7,514 bases of DNA from Alphaproteobacteria bacterium (GCA_017308345.1 JAFKFE010000223.1:1-7514); one strand, 5' to 3'; positions 1 through 5,447 are shown, numbered from the stretch's first letter. The notes: generated from the sequence alone by a model not told the origin. A program made the numbers and translations.

Positions 1-243
1 TACAACTTCCAGGAAGGCTCGAAGGCCACCGTTACCATCGACAAGAAGTCGTTCTCGATGTTCACCCGCGGCAAGTCAGCCTGGGTCGAGAACGCCGCGG
101 AAGAGCCGGTGCTGATCGCCGCCATGAAGACCGGTAGCGACATGAAGGTGCAGGCGAAATCCGGCCGCGGCAACCCGACTTCCTATGTCTTCTCGCTCAA
201 GGGCATCTCGGCTGCGCTGGCCTCGATCGCCAAGTGCAAATAA
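1..243 (+). CDS. IalB-family (invasion-associated locus B) protein, 3' end only
   Basis: The window opens inside this gene; 80 codons are visible before TAA at 241-243. The visible pattern is a beta-rich stretch (TVTIDKKSFSMFTRG), then SAWVENAAEEPVLIAAMKTG, then a Ser/Gly-rich strand and the ending FSLKGISAALASIAKCK. This arrangement matches the C-terminal half of the IalB family, small exported proteins named from Bartonella and common in Hyphomicrobiales, where most members have no known biochemical role. The penultimate cysteine is typical of the family and would be oxidised in the periplasm. The signal peptide and N-terminal half lie outside the window, so export is inferred from the family. 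The gene ends cleanly and is followed 26 bp later by an intrinsic terminator, so it is probably the last gene of its transcript. Confidence 0.8.
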   Translation, partial: YNFQEGSKATVTIDKKSFSMFTRGKSAWVENAAEEPVLIAAMKTGSDMKVQAKSGRGNPTSYVFSLKGISAALASIAKCK

Positions 244-269
244 GCCGGGACGGCATCTGGATCTGACGC

Positions 270-297
270 AAAGGCCGGGCCACAAGCCCGGCCTTTT
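270..297 (+). terminator. Intrinsic terminator after the IalB-family gene
   Basis: An 11-bp perfect stem (AAAGGCCGGGC at 270-280 with GCCCGGCCTTT at 286-296) closes a 5-base loop and is followed by a fourth T. It starts 26 bp after the stop codon. The A-run on the 5' side means it could also act weakly on the other strand. Confidence 0.8.
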
Positions 298-340
298 GCC
301 ATTCGGCTTGCCTCTGCCTCTGCATCGGCCGGTTCTGCCC

Positions 341-446
341 AAAGCATGTCTCCCGAAAGTGGGAACCGGTTTCGGGATAAGGACATGCGTAGAATCAAAG
401 ACCTGAAGCGCATAGGGCGAATCTGAAAGATCGCGACGCGCTTTGG
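341..446. repeat. Rhizobial-type intergenic mosaic palindromic element
   Basis: Two palindromic modules lie side by side. In the first, GCATGTC (344-350) pairs with GACATGC (382-388), and inside it TCCCGAAA (351-358) pairs with TTTCGGGA (370-377) around the loop 359-369. In the second, AAGCGC (406-411) pairs with GCGCTT (438-443). From memory, this two-module layout (GCATGTC...GACATGC followed by an AAGCGC...GCGCTT unit) resembles high-copy intergenic repeats of Mesorhizobium and other rhizobia, of the type called RIME-like. Only one copy is in the window, so its repeat status rests on recognition rather than on copies seen here. A possible third, degenerate module follows at about 505-541 (GCGGT 519-523 with ACCGC 537-541). 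Confidence 0.6.
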
Positions 447-769
447 GATGGTTCAAGGAATGGTGCGTCGCGCTTTTCCTTCCACAATTGCGTAGAAACA
501 GAGAGTTGGAGCGGGCCTGCGGTTCCATCAACGCTGACCGCGATGGCCGGCGGCATCGGCGATGCCGCGCGGGCGCCCTCTTGCGCGGAATTCGGCTGCG
601 GCCATGCGTCCGGAAAAAAACTGCACGGCAGGACGGAATAGTTTCCGGCCCAGCGCGGTAGATAGGGCAAAAGAGGGAGAACGCTCTTTGAAGCGGTTGC
701 CATGCACAAGGCCACGCCGGAAGCAGGGAGCGGCGGCAAGCGCTGGGGATGAGTGTCTTTCAGGGCTTG
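447..769. other. Intergenic stretch without a convincing gene
   Basis: Open frames exist here on both strands, but they have arginine-, proline- and alanine-rich shadow compositions, no recognisable domain and no well-placed ribosome binding site. The only local structures are a 7-bp inverted repeat (CCGGAAA 610-616 with TTTCCGG 642-648) and the possible degenerate repeat module near 505-541. No tRNA or recognised RNA family was seen. The stretch could hold the 5' part of a small RNA ending at the hairpins at 770-842. Confidence 0.5.
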
Positions 770-842
770 CGGTCGGGAGGAGCACGCTCCCAACCGGCCC
801 AGCGGTTGTCTGTCCCTGTCCCTGACCGCTGGGCCGCTTTTT
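770..842 (+). terminator. Tandem hairpins with T-run: orphan terminator, possibly the 3' end of a small RNA
   Basis: The first hairpin pairs 770-779 with 787-796 (CGGT, one C-A mismatch, GGGAG against CTCCC) with a 7-base loop containing GAGCACG. The second is an 11-bp perfect stem (GGCCCAGCGGT 796-806 with ACCGCTGGGCC 825-835) with an 18-base loop. It is followed by GC and TTTTT (838-842). This is a good intrinsic terminator shape for plus-strand transcription, yet no plausible protein gene ends upstream of it. It lies 85 bp before the ECF sigma gene, so it could end a small RNA or act as a leader attenuator if the sigma operon's promoter lies upstream. No clear promoter was found for a small RNA. 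Confidence 0.55.
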
Positions 843-846
843 CACG

Positions 847-860
847 CCGGCCTTGGCCGG
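847..860. promoter_or_regulatory. Short inverted repeat upstream of the ECF sigma gene
   Basis: CCGGCC (847-852), TT, GGCCGG (855-860) forms a compact symmetrical site about 66 bp before the sigma factor ATG. It is followed by TAAAAT (869-874), a -10-like hexamer with no matching -35. It could be an operator, but short G+C palindromes are common at this base composition, so support is weak. I saw no ECF-type -35/-10 pair that would indicate self-activation. Confidence 0.2.
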
Positions 861-926
861 AAGGCGGGTAAAATGAGCCCGGAGCGGCTTGGTCGACGCG
901 GCAGGGGGCGAGCGGTCTGAGATGGG

Positions 927-1460
927 ATGAGAGCCAAGTTCGACGTCATACCGCATCTGGAGGATCTGTGGCGTTACGGCAGGGTGCTCACCGGCGATGA
1001 TTCCGACGCCGATGACTTGGTGCAGGAAGCTCTCGTCCGTGCGTTGTCGATGGCCGGCAGCTACGACCCCGCCCGGCCGCTGCTGCCTTGGCTGATCAGG
1101 ATTGTGCGCAACACCTTCTTCACCGGCGCCGGCCGGGCCGATGCCGACAGGCGGCGCCTTGCGTCCATCGCCGACATGTCGGATGCGGCCTCGCCGCCGC
1201 CGCAGGAGCACAGCGCCGAACTGTCGAACGTAAGCAGGGCGCTTGCCCGCATGCCGACCGACCAGGCCGAGATACTTCATCTCGTCGGCGTGCTGGGCTT
1301 CACCTATTCGGAGGCAGCCGAACTGCTGGGCGTGCCGACCGGGACGGTGATGTCCCGCCTCAGCCGGGCTCGTACGGCCTTGAAGAACAACATGGAAAAC
1401 ATGGATAGCGCAGCTTCCCGTCATTTGAAGATCATTGGAGGGCGTGATGTGGCCCGATAA
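927..1460 (+). CDS. ECF-family RNA polymerase sigma factor
   Basis: This 177-residue protein has the two-domain layout of an extracytoplasmic-function sigma-70 factor. Region 2 spans about residues 8-72, with the core-binding pattern DADDLVQEALVRAL (27-40) and the -10 recognition segment RPLLPWLIRIVRNTF (50-64). An Asp/Ser/Pro-rich linker (about 80-98) leads to region 4 (about 100-152), where GFTYSEAAELLGVPTGTVMS (124-143) is the -35-binding helix-turn-helix. It should direct RNA polymerase to a small stress regulon. ATG 927 is the first start after an in-frame TGA at 918-920; the upstream purine stretch (GGGGG at 904-908) is rather far for a strong ribosome site. The 3' end overlaps the next gene, a membrane anti-sigma factor, by 14 bp, so the two are almost certainly co-translated. 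The ECF group cannot be assigned without profile searches. Confidence 0.93.
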   Translation: MRAKFDVIPHLEDLWRYGRVLTGDDSDADDLVQEALVRALSMAGSYDPARPLLPWLIRIVRNTFFTGAGRADADRRRLASIADMSDAASPPPQEHSAELSNVSRALARMPTDQAEILHLVGVLGFTYSEAAELLGVPTGTVMSRLSRARTALKNNMENMDSAASRHLKIIGGRDVAR

Positions 1461-2232
1461 TAGCGTTTCCGAAGAGGATGTCGGCCGTTTGCTGGACGGC
1501 GAGCTGTCGCCGTCGCGGCGATCCGAGCTGCAAGCCCGGCTTGCCCGCGAGCCCGAACTGGCGGCGGCTGTGTTTGCCCACGCGCAGCGCATGGAAGCGC
1601 TGCGCGATTCCCAACCGCGGCGCTTGTTCCCGCCCGGCGCGACCGTCGAGAAGGCGAAACAGCTGGAACAGGCGTTTGGCCGCAGGCGGATGTTCGCGAT
1701 GCTCAGGCTTCAGGTCGCCGCCGTCGCGCTGGTCGCCATCGGATGGTCCGCCAACTCGCTCACCGTGCCGCTTCGCCAGGGCGGCAAGACGGCGGACGAA
1801 ACCTTTATCCTGGCCGCGCGGGACGCGTTGCGCGTCGCGCAGCTCAACGCGGGTCCGGAAAAGGGCGTGGAGCCCAAGCAGGACAAGATCCAGCGGCTGG
1901 TTGGCGCCGTCAACGTCAGCATGCCGACGCTGCCCTCGACATGGGTGGTCAAGGACGTGCAGGTGCAACCCTGGAATGGACAGCAGAGCCTGGTCGTGAC
2001 GGCCGACACGCCAAGCGTCGGGCGCATCACGCTTGTGGCCGCGCCGATGAACGGCGAGGACGCCGTTCCCCCGACGCCAGCCACCGACGGCCGGGTGCCG
2101 ACGGTTTATTGGCAGTCCGGGGGCACCGCCTACGCGCTGATGGGGTCCGCCGCGCCGGATCGGCTCGAAGTGGAAGCAAAACAGATTGAGGTCGCCACGC
2201 GCCGGGGCGTCGTGCCCAAGACAAGGGGCTGA
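1447..2232 (+). CDS. Membrane-anchored anti-sigma factor, cognate to the ECF sigma factor
   Basis: This 261-residue protein probably holds its sigma factor inactive at the inner membrane until an envelope signal releases it. Residues 7-55 form a helical segment (SEEDVGRLLDGELSPSRRSE, then LAREPELAAAVFAHAQRMEAL) that resembles the N-terminal sigma-binding domain of RsiW-like anti-sigma factors. It has no His/Cys zinc motif, and the whole protein has no cysteine. One membrane segment lies at about 84-103 (MLRLQVAAVALVAIGW). The remaining 155 residues would be periplasmic and look beta-rich. ATG 1447 is chosen because GGAGGG (1437-1442) lies just upstream; TTG 1435 and GTG 1444 are in frame but badly placed. 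The gene overlaps the sigma gene by 14 bp. The assignment rests on gene order and domain layout more than on strong motifs. Confidence 0.83.
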   Translation: MWPDNSVSEEDVGRLLDGELSPSRRSELQARLAREPELAAAVFAHAQRMEALRDSQPRRLFPPGATVEKAKQLEQAFGRRRMFAMLRLQVAAVALVAIGWSANSLTVPLRQGGKTADETFILAARDALRVAQLNAGPEKGVEPKQDKIQRLVGAVNVSMPTLPSTWVVKDVQVQPWNGQQSLVVTADTPSVGRITLVAAPMNGEDAVPPTPATDGRVPTVYWQSGGTAYALMGSAAPDRLEVEAKQIEVATRRGVVPKTRG

Positions 2233-2266
2233 TCGAGCCCGCCGACGACTACAGAAGGGGGAAAGA

Positions 2267-2332
2267 ATGCACCCGATGCTGGAGTTCTCAATCCGCCCGT
2301 GCCGCATGCTGTCGGATGGGTTCACGCAATGA
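2267..2332 (+). CDS. 21-codon ORF coupled to the zinc-ribbon gene (possible leader peptide)
   Basis: This short frame starts MHPMLEF and ends DGFTQ before TGA at 2330-2332. It has the best ribosome binding site in the area: GGGGG at 2257-2261 with a 5-base spacer to ATG 2267. Its stop codon overlaps the ATG of the zinc-ribbon gene in the classic ATGA arrangement, and that gene has no ribosome binding site of its own. The simplest reading is that ribosomes load here and reinitiate at 2329, so this ORF controls translation of the next gene. It holds one Cys and three Met but no run of a single amino acid that would suggest attenuation. I do not recognise the peptide, and whether it has its own function is unknown. 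Confidence 0.5.
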   Translation: MHPMLEFSIRPCRMLSDGFTQ

Positions 2333-2586
2333 ACGTCCTGTCATTCGAAAGGAGATACTATCCGTCCACCTGCCCGGTTTGCGCCGGAGTGTCCCTGGAA
2401 GCCGAGGTCCCGCCCCGCAAGATGGAATTCCAGTGTGCCACCTGCGGGGCATTCGAGATCACCTCGGCGGCTCGCACCGCAATGAAGGGCCTGTCACAGG
2501 AGAACCGGCAATTGTGGCTGTCGCAAGCGCGGCTGCGGGGCTCGACCGTCCCGCTGATTGCCTGCGCGAACGAGACACCGTCGTAG
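2329..2586 (+). CDS. Small zinc-ribbon protein, function unknown
   Basis: This is an 85-residue protein with two CxxC knuckles, CPVC at 15-18 and CATC at 36-39, separated by 17 residues. This is the usual spacing of a zinc ribbon that binds one Zn(II) with four cysteines. The rest is a helical, basic and polar tail (AARTAMKGLSQENRQLWLSQARLRG, about residues 47-71) with no membrane segment, so a cytoplasmic location is likely. It has no enzyme motif. A role in nucleic-acid or protein binding would fit the fold but is only inference. ATG 2329 is preferred over the in-frame ATG 2299 because it sits in an ATGA overlap with the 21-codon ORF and 2299 has no ribosome site. With about 97 bp to the anti-sigma gene and no terminator between, it is likely the third or fourth cistron of the sigma operon. 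Confidence 0.75.
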   Translation: MNVLSFERRYYPSTCPVCAGVSLEAEVPPRKMEFQCATCGAFEITSAARTAMKGLSQENRQLWLSQARLRGSTVPLIACANETPS

Positions 2587-2607
2587 ATCACTGAGTTCTG
2601 ACGACCC

Positions 2608-2673
2608 GGGAAGCGTTGCGCGCGGGCGCTTCCCAACGGCCCGGCATCTTGGCTTGGGGTTGCCGGGCCGTTT
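2608..2673 (+). terminator. Double hairpin terminator closing the sigma operon
   Basis: Hairpin 1 pairs GGGAAGCG (2608-2615) with CGCTTCCC (2627-2634). Hairpin 2 is a 12-bp perfect stem, AACGGCCCGGCA (2635-2646) with TGCCGGGCCGTT (2661-2672), ending in TTT. The T-run is short, but stem strength and position (21 bp after the zinc-ribbon stop, 20 bp before the next start) support termination or a strong mRNA 3' end. The next gene's promoter would then have to lie inside or very near this structure, unless readthrough supplies it. Confidence 0.6.
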
Positions 2674-2693
2674 CGCGCGAGAAGGCGATTGCG

Positions 2694-3245
2694 ATGCGCA
2701 GATTGGAAGATTACGAGGAAATCGCGCTGATCGGTTATCCCTGCGATGGGGAATACATCGCCGTGATGACGACTGGCGAGCGGCAGAACTGGCTGCTCGG
2801 CGGCGAGCTGTGCGGATGGAACGGCGCCAGCCTCGCCGATCAGGCGGCTGCCCTGCCCAGATACTATCCGCAGGGCTCGCGCCTCATCCTGGCCACGGTC
2901 AAGGGCGGCAACCTCGTTGCGGTTCGGGACTGCGACGCCGTCTCCCGCCTGGCGAAACCGCCGGCCGCCGCGAACGGAGGGCCGGGCGACGCCGAAACTG
3001 GTCCGGCCGAAGATGCGCGGCTCGCTGATTTTCGCGCCGCGGCGATGCTGCGCGATTCCGCGTCAATGACGTTCGATCCGGCCACCGAGATGGCGCTGTC
3101 GACGATCGCGGCGCGCATGAAGCTCGGTCGCATGGAAGTGATCCGCATCGCGCTTCGCGAGTGGCTGGCGATGCTCGGAGCCGCAAGCTTCCCTGTCGAC
3201 GAAGGCGCGCCATATGGTCCGGAGACGCCGGACCGTTTCGGCTGA
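2694..3245 (+). CDS. Unrecognised protein with a C-terminal ribbon-helix-helix-like segment
   Basis: This 183-residue protein is not a family I can name. Residues 1-85 form a compact alpha/beta-looking domain (EDYEEIALIGYPCDGEYIAV, then RLILATVKGGNLVAVRDCDA). A flexible Ala/Gly/Pro/Glu linker covers about 86-108. Residues 125-160 read as a strand followed by two helices (SMTFDPATEMALSTIAARM, then LGRMEVIRIALREWLAML), the pattern of the CopG/Arc ribbon-helix-helix DNA-binding fold. A DNA-binding regulator with an N-terminal sensing or interaction domain is therefore plausible. ATG 2694 is chosen because AGAAGG (2680-2685) sits 8 bases upstream; an in-frame TTG at 2616 lies inside the preceding hairpin and is unlikely. 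It starts right after the sigma operon's terminator and converges on the ClC gene. Confidence 0.75.
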   Translation: MRRLEDYEEIALIGYPCDGEYIAVMTTGERQNWLLGGELCGWNGASLADQAAALPRYYPQGSRLILATVKGGNLVAVRDCDAVSRLAKPPAAANGGPGDAETGPAEDARLADFRAAAMLRDSASMTFDPATEMALSTIAARMKLGRMEVIRIALREWLAMLGAASFPVDEGAPYGPETPDRFG

Positions 3246-3360
3246 CCGGATCGCGCTTCGAGCCATTGCGAGCGGCCATGCCCAGGGATCGTCCGCGGAA
3301 AGGTCCGCTCTCGAGCCGATCCTGTCCTGAAGCCCGTCGCTACCGCCCTGTGGATCGTGG

Positions 3361-3381
3361 CGGGGCCGGGGACCGGCCCCG
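3361..3381. terminator. Hairpin between convergent genes
   Basis: CGGGGCCGG (3361-3369) pairs perfectly with CCGGCCCCG (3373-3381) around a GGA loop. It lies in the 209-bp gap between the ribbon-helix-helix-like gene and the convergent ClC gene, so it could end transcripts from either side. It has no T-run, and a short second hairpin with TTTT (AGCGC 3441-3445 with GCGCT 3449-3453) lies nearer the ClC stop. No gene was seen in the gap. Confidence 0.4.
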
Positions 3382-3454
3382 CGTCCGGCCGCTTGAATTT
3401 CCCTTCACCGCCCGCATGACGGTGGTGCGGAATCCAGTTCAGCGCGACGCGCTT

Positions 3455-4819
3455 TTACGCTTTGACCGCTTCGCTCGTCTCCGCCCGTCTGCGCCTGATC
3501 CCCTCGGCGATGAACACGCGCGACATGGCGTGGTAGAGCGGCTCGTGCGAGATCAGCCGGGCGGTGCCGTAGCCCAGCATCGCCGCGCACATCAGCGCGA
3601 TCACATTGTCATGATTGCCGGTCATCTCGAGGATGATGACGAAGGCCGTCATCGGCGCCTGCACGACGCCCGCGAAATAGCCGGCCATGCCAAGCAGCGC
3701 CGCAACGCCGCTGCTGGTGCCGAAAATCAGCCCGAGCGTGCTGCCGAGGCCCGCTCCCACCGCCAGCGAGGGGGCGAAAATGCCGCCTGGGATGCCCGAC
3801 ACCATCGACAAAAGGCCAGCCGCGAATTTTCCCACGAAGAAGAACGCCGGCAGCGGCGTGCCTTCCACGGCGCCGCGTGCCTGGGTGTAGCCGGTGCCGA
3901 AGGTAAGGCCGCCTGAAGCGATGCCGATTATCGCCACCGCCAGGCCGCAAACCGCCGCCACCGCCAGCGCGCGCGACAGCGGCTGCAGCGCATTCCAGCG
4001 GCGTATGCGCCGCATTGCCTTCAGCGCCAACAGCGAAAACAGCGCGCCGACGCCGCCCCCGATGACCCCGCAGGCGATCACCAGCGGCCAGTCGGTGGCG
4101 AAGGCGACCGTCTCCCTGGCGATGCCGAAATAGGTATAGTTGCCAAGCAGGCCGAGCGAGGCCAGGCCGGCCAGGATGACCGCCGTCAGCACCAGCCCGT
4201 TGGTGCGCGCCTCATAGGTACGGCCCATCTCCTCGATGGCGAAGACGATGCCGGCAAGCGGCGTGTTGAAGGCCGCGGCGATGCCGGCGGCGGAACCGGC
4301 AAGGATCAGGCCGCGCGCCTGCGCCATGCCCCCCCAACGCGCGGCCTGCAGCATCAGCGAAGCGCCGACCTGCACCGTCGGGCCTTCGCGGCCGATCGAA
4401 GCACCGCAGAACAGGCCGACGATGGTGAGCGCTATCTTGCCGGCCACCAGGCGCAACGAGAGGATATGGCTGCGGTCCTCGTCGTCGCGCAGATGGCGGG
4501 CGGCGATCGCCTGAGGGATGCCGCTGCCCTGCGAGCCCGGGAAGTAGGAATGGGCGAGCCAGGCGCACAGCACGAAGCCGAGCGGCGTCATCACCAGCGG
4601 CAGATAGAAGCGCCATCCTCCGTCACTGCCGATGACGACATGGAACAATGCCTGCGCCTGGTCGGCCAGCATGGCGAACACCACGCTGATAAGGCCGATC
4701 GACAGGGCGCCGGCCCAGAACACGAGGCGCGGCTGCCAGACGCGCCGCGAGCCCCACATCGCCTGCGAACGCCGCAGCATCGGGTGTTTTCGCGATAAGC
4801 CGGCCATCTGCGCCCTCAT
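3455..4819 (-). CDS. ClC-family chloride/proton antiporter
   Basis: This 454-residue inner-membrane protein carries the ClC anion-pathway motifs in order. They are GSGIP (serine at residue 99, equivalent to Ser107 of E. coli ClC), GREGP with the gating glutamate (residue 145, equivalent to Glu148), FNTPLAGIVFAIEEM with the paired glutamates that include the internal proton glutamate (196/197, equivalent to Glu202/203), GGIFAP (Phe 348) and EPLYHAM with the chloride-binding tyrosine (residue 429, equivalent to Tyr445). Both glutamates are present, so a Cl-/H+ exchanger is predicted rather than a passive channel. There is no C-terminal CBS domain. ATG 4819 is preferred because GGCAGG lies 8 bases upstream; ATG 4807 (after AGGG) and GTG 4843 are alternatives. 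The Met-rich gene lies upstream on the same strand, separated by a hairpin and palindromes. In enteric bacteria such proteins serve extreme acid resistance; the role here is unknown. Confidence 0.93.
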   Translation of the reverse strand: MRAQMAGLSRKHPMLRRSQAMWGSRRVWQPRLVFWAGALSIGLISVVFAMLADQAQALFHVVIGSDGGWRFYLPLVMTPLGFVLCAWLAHSYFPGSQGSGIPQAIAARHLRDDEDRSHILSLRLVAGKIALTIVGLFCGASIGREGPTVQVGASLMLQAARWGGMAQARGLILAGSAAGIAAAFNTPLAGIVFAIEEMGRTYEARTNGLVLTAVILAGLASLGLLGNYTYFGIARETVAFATDWPLVIACGVIGGGVGALFSLLALKAMRRIRRWNALQPLSRALAVAAVCGLAVAIIGIASGGLTFGTGYTQARGAVEGTPLPAFFFVGKFAAGLLSMVSGIPGGIFAPSLAVGAGLGSTLGLIFGTSSGVAALLGMAGYFAGVVQAPMTAFVIILEMTGNHDNVIALMCAAMLGYGTARLISHEPLYHAMSRVFIAEGIRRRRAETSEAVKA

Positions 4820-4871
4820 TGTGATGGCCTGCCCGTAGCACACCCATGGGACCGATCAAACCTGTAAGACA

Positions 4872-4906
4872 GATCCAGCCGGCACGCCTGGATCGGCATG
4901 CCGATC
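4872..4906. promoter_or_regulatory. Overlapping palindromes upstream of the ClC gene
   Basis: GATCGGCATGCCGATC (4891-4906) is a perfect 16-bp palindrome. Its left arm overlaps a second inverted repeat, GATCCAG (4872-4878) with CTGGATC (4888-4894). A further half-site, CCGATC, lies at 4852-4857. The sites lie 53-87 bp before the ClC start on the minus strand, a normal place for an operator. The two structures share bases 4891-4894 and could also form alternative RNA stems in a leader. Confidence 0.35.
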
Positions 4907-4949
4907 ACGCGCAGGGCCGCCGAAGAAGATGCGCGGCTTTGCATTCCAC

Positions 4950-4972
4950 CCCGCCGGCATGTCGCCGGCGGG
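4950..4972 (-). terminator. Hairpin downstream of the Met-rich gene
   Basis: A 9-bp perfect stem, CCCGCCGGC (4950-4958) with GCCGGCGGG (4964-4972), closes a 5-base loop 14 bp after the stop of the Met-rich gene on the minus strand. No T-run follows on that strand, so it may be a weak terminator or a stabilising 3' structure rather than a full stop before the ClC gene. Confidence 0.45.
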
Positions 4973-4986
4973 ATGCCTGGCCTGGT

Positions 4987-5286
4987 TCACATGGCCATTT
5001 TTTCGCACTCGGCCTGGGCCTTCTTGGTCGACGTATCGATCGTGAAGGTTTTGCCCTTGGCGTCGGTCATGATCATCATGCAATGCTTGATGGGCTTGGC
5101 CATCTTCATTATTTCGGCGCTCATCTTCGCGTCCGGCATCATCGTGCCCATATGACCGTCGGGCATGATCGCGGTGACCTGCCCACCCTTCATCATGGTC
5201 ATGGTGCCCATCGTGTCCTCGGCGAAAGCCTGCGAGGCGGAAAGGCCGACGAGGCCGGCGATAAGAGCGAACTTGATCGAATGCAT
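4987..5286 (-). CDS. Small exported methionine-rich protein, possible metal binder
   Basis: The protein has 99 residues. Residues 1-22 (MHSIKFALIAGLVGLSASQAFA) are a standard Sec signal peptide with an AFA cleavage site, so the mature 77 residues should be periplasmic. Sixteen of these 77 are methionine, in clusters such as TMGTMTMMKGG, GHMGTMMPDAKM and KHCMMIM, with two cysteines (HC and EC contexts) and two histidines. Methionine clusters of this kind bind Cu(I) or Ag(I) in several periplasmic proteins, so copper handling is a reasonable inference, as is a sacrificial antioxidant role. No family was recognised. ATG 5286 is chosen because GGGAG lies 8 bases upstream; an ATG at 5301 would leave the ribosome site inside the gene. 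A short hairpin precedes the ribosome site, and a divergent efflux gene starts on the other side. Confidence 0.8.
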   Translation of the reverse strand: MHSIKFALIAGLVGLSASQAFAEDTMGTMTMMKGGQVTAIMPDGHMGTMMPDAKMSAEIMKMAKPIKHCMMIMTDAKGKTFTIDTSTKKAQAECEKMAM

Positions 5287-5306
5287 CAGGAGAACTCCCA
5301 TTGTTG

Positions 5307-5324
5307 CGGGGCATGGTCGCCCCG
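5307..5324 (-). promoter_or_regulatory. Leader hairpin before the Met-rich gene
   Basis: CGGGGC (5307-5312) pairs with GCCCCG (5319-5324) around a 6-base loop. On the minus strand it sits 7 bases before the GGGAG ribosome site of the Met-rich gene. It may stabilise the mRNA 5' region or tune translation; there is no direct evidence for either. Confidence 0.25.
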
Positions 5325-5386
5325 TTCAGGTTCGCGGATGCGTTTCGATTGGTTACGCCAACACGAACATGTGATCGGTCTCCGCC

Positions 5387-5413
5387 GACGATAGCGGCGA
5401 ACGATTGCGTTCC
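5387..5413 (-). promoter_or_regulatory. ECF-like promoter match upstream of the Met-rich gene
   Basis: On the minus strand GGAAC (5413-5409) is followed after 18 bases by CGTC (5390-5387). ECF promoters commonly have a GGAAC -35 and a CGT(C/T) -10 with 16-17 bases between, so the words fit but the spacing is slightly long. A start site near 5380 would give a leader of about 95 bases. A chance match is quite possible. Confidence 0.22.
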
Positions 5414-5447
5414 GCCCCTGGCTCAGGTGAGCGGGGCTCAAGATTTG

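Noticed and set aside
362..391. GGAAC within the palindromic repeat as an ECF promoter for the sigma operon
   Set aside because: No CGTT or CGTC lies at 16-19 bases; the nearest partial match (CGTA) is 21 bases away, and the GGAAC belongs to the repeat's loop.
528..1592. Long open frame (354 codons) on the minus strand opposite the ECF sigma gene
   Set aside because: Its translation is Arg/Gly/Pro/His-rich without domains, and it lies opposite a clear sigma factor; it is a high-G+C shadow frame.
1432..2325. Open frame of 297 codons on the minus strand opposite the anti-sigma gene
   Set aside because: Basic, low-complexity translation with no motif; the plus strand has a well-placed ribosome site, an overlap with the sigma gene and a membrane segment.
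2299..2328. Upstream ATG for the zinc-ribbon protein
   Set aside because: No ribosome binding site precedes it, while ATG 2329 is in a stop-start overlap with a well-initiated small ORF.
2616..2693. Upstream TTG start that would extend the ribbon-helix-helix-like protein by 26 residues
   Set aside because: It falls inside a strong hairpin, has no ribosome site, and ATG 2694 has AGAAGG 8 bases upstream.
3161..3916. Open plus-strand frame of 251 codons overlapping the 3' end of the ClC gene
   Set aside because: Arg/Asp/His-rich shadow without domains, opposite highly conserved ClC motifs.
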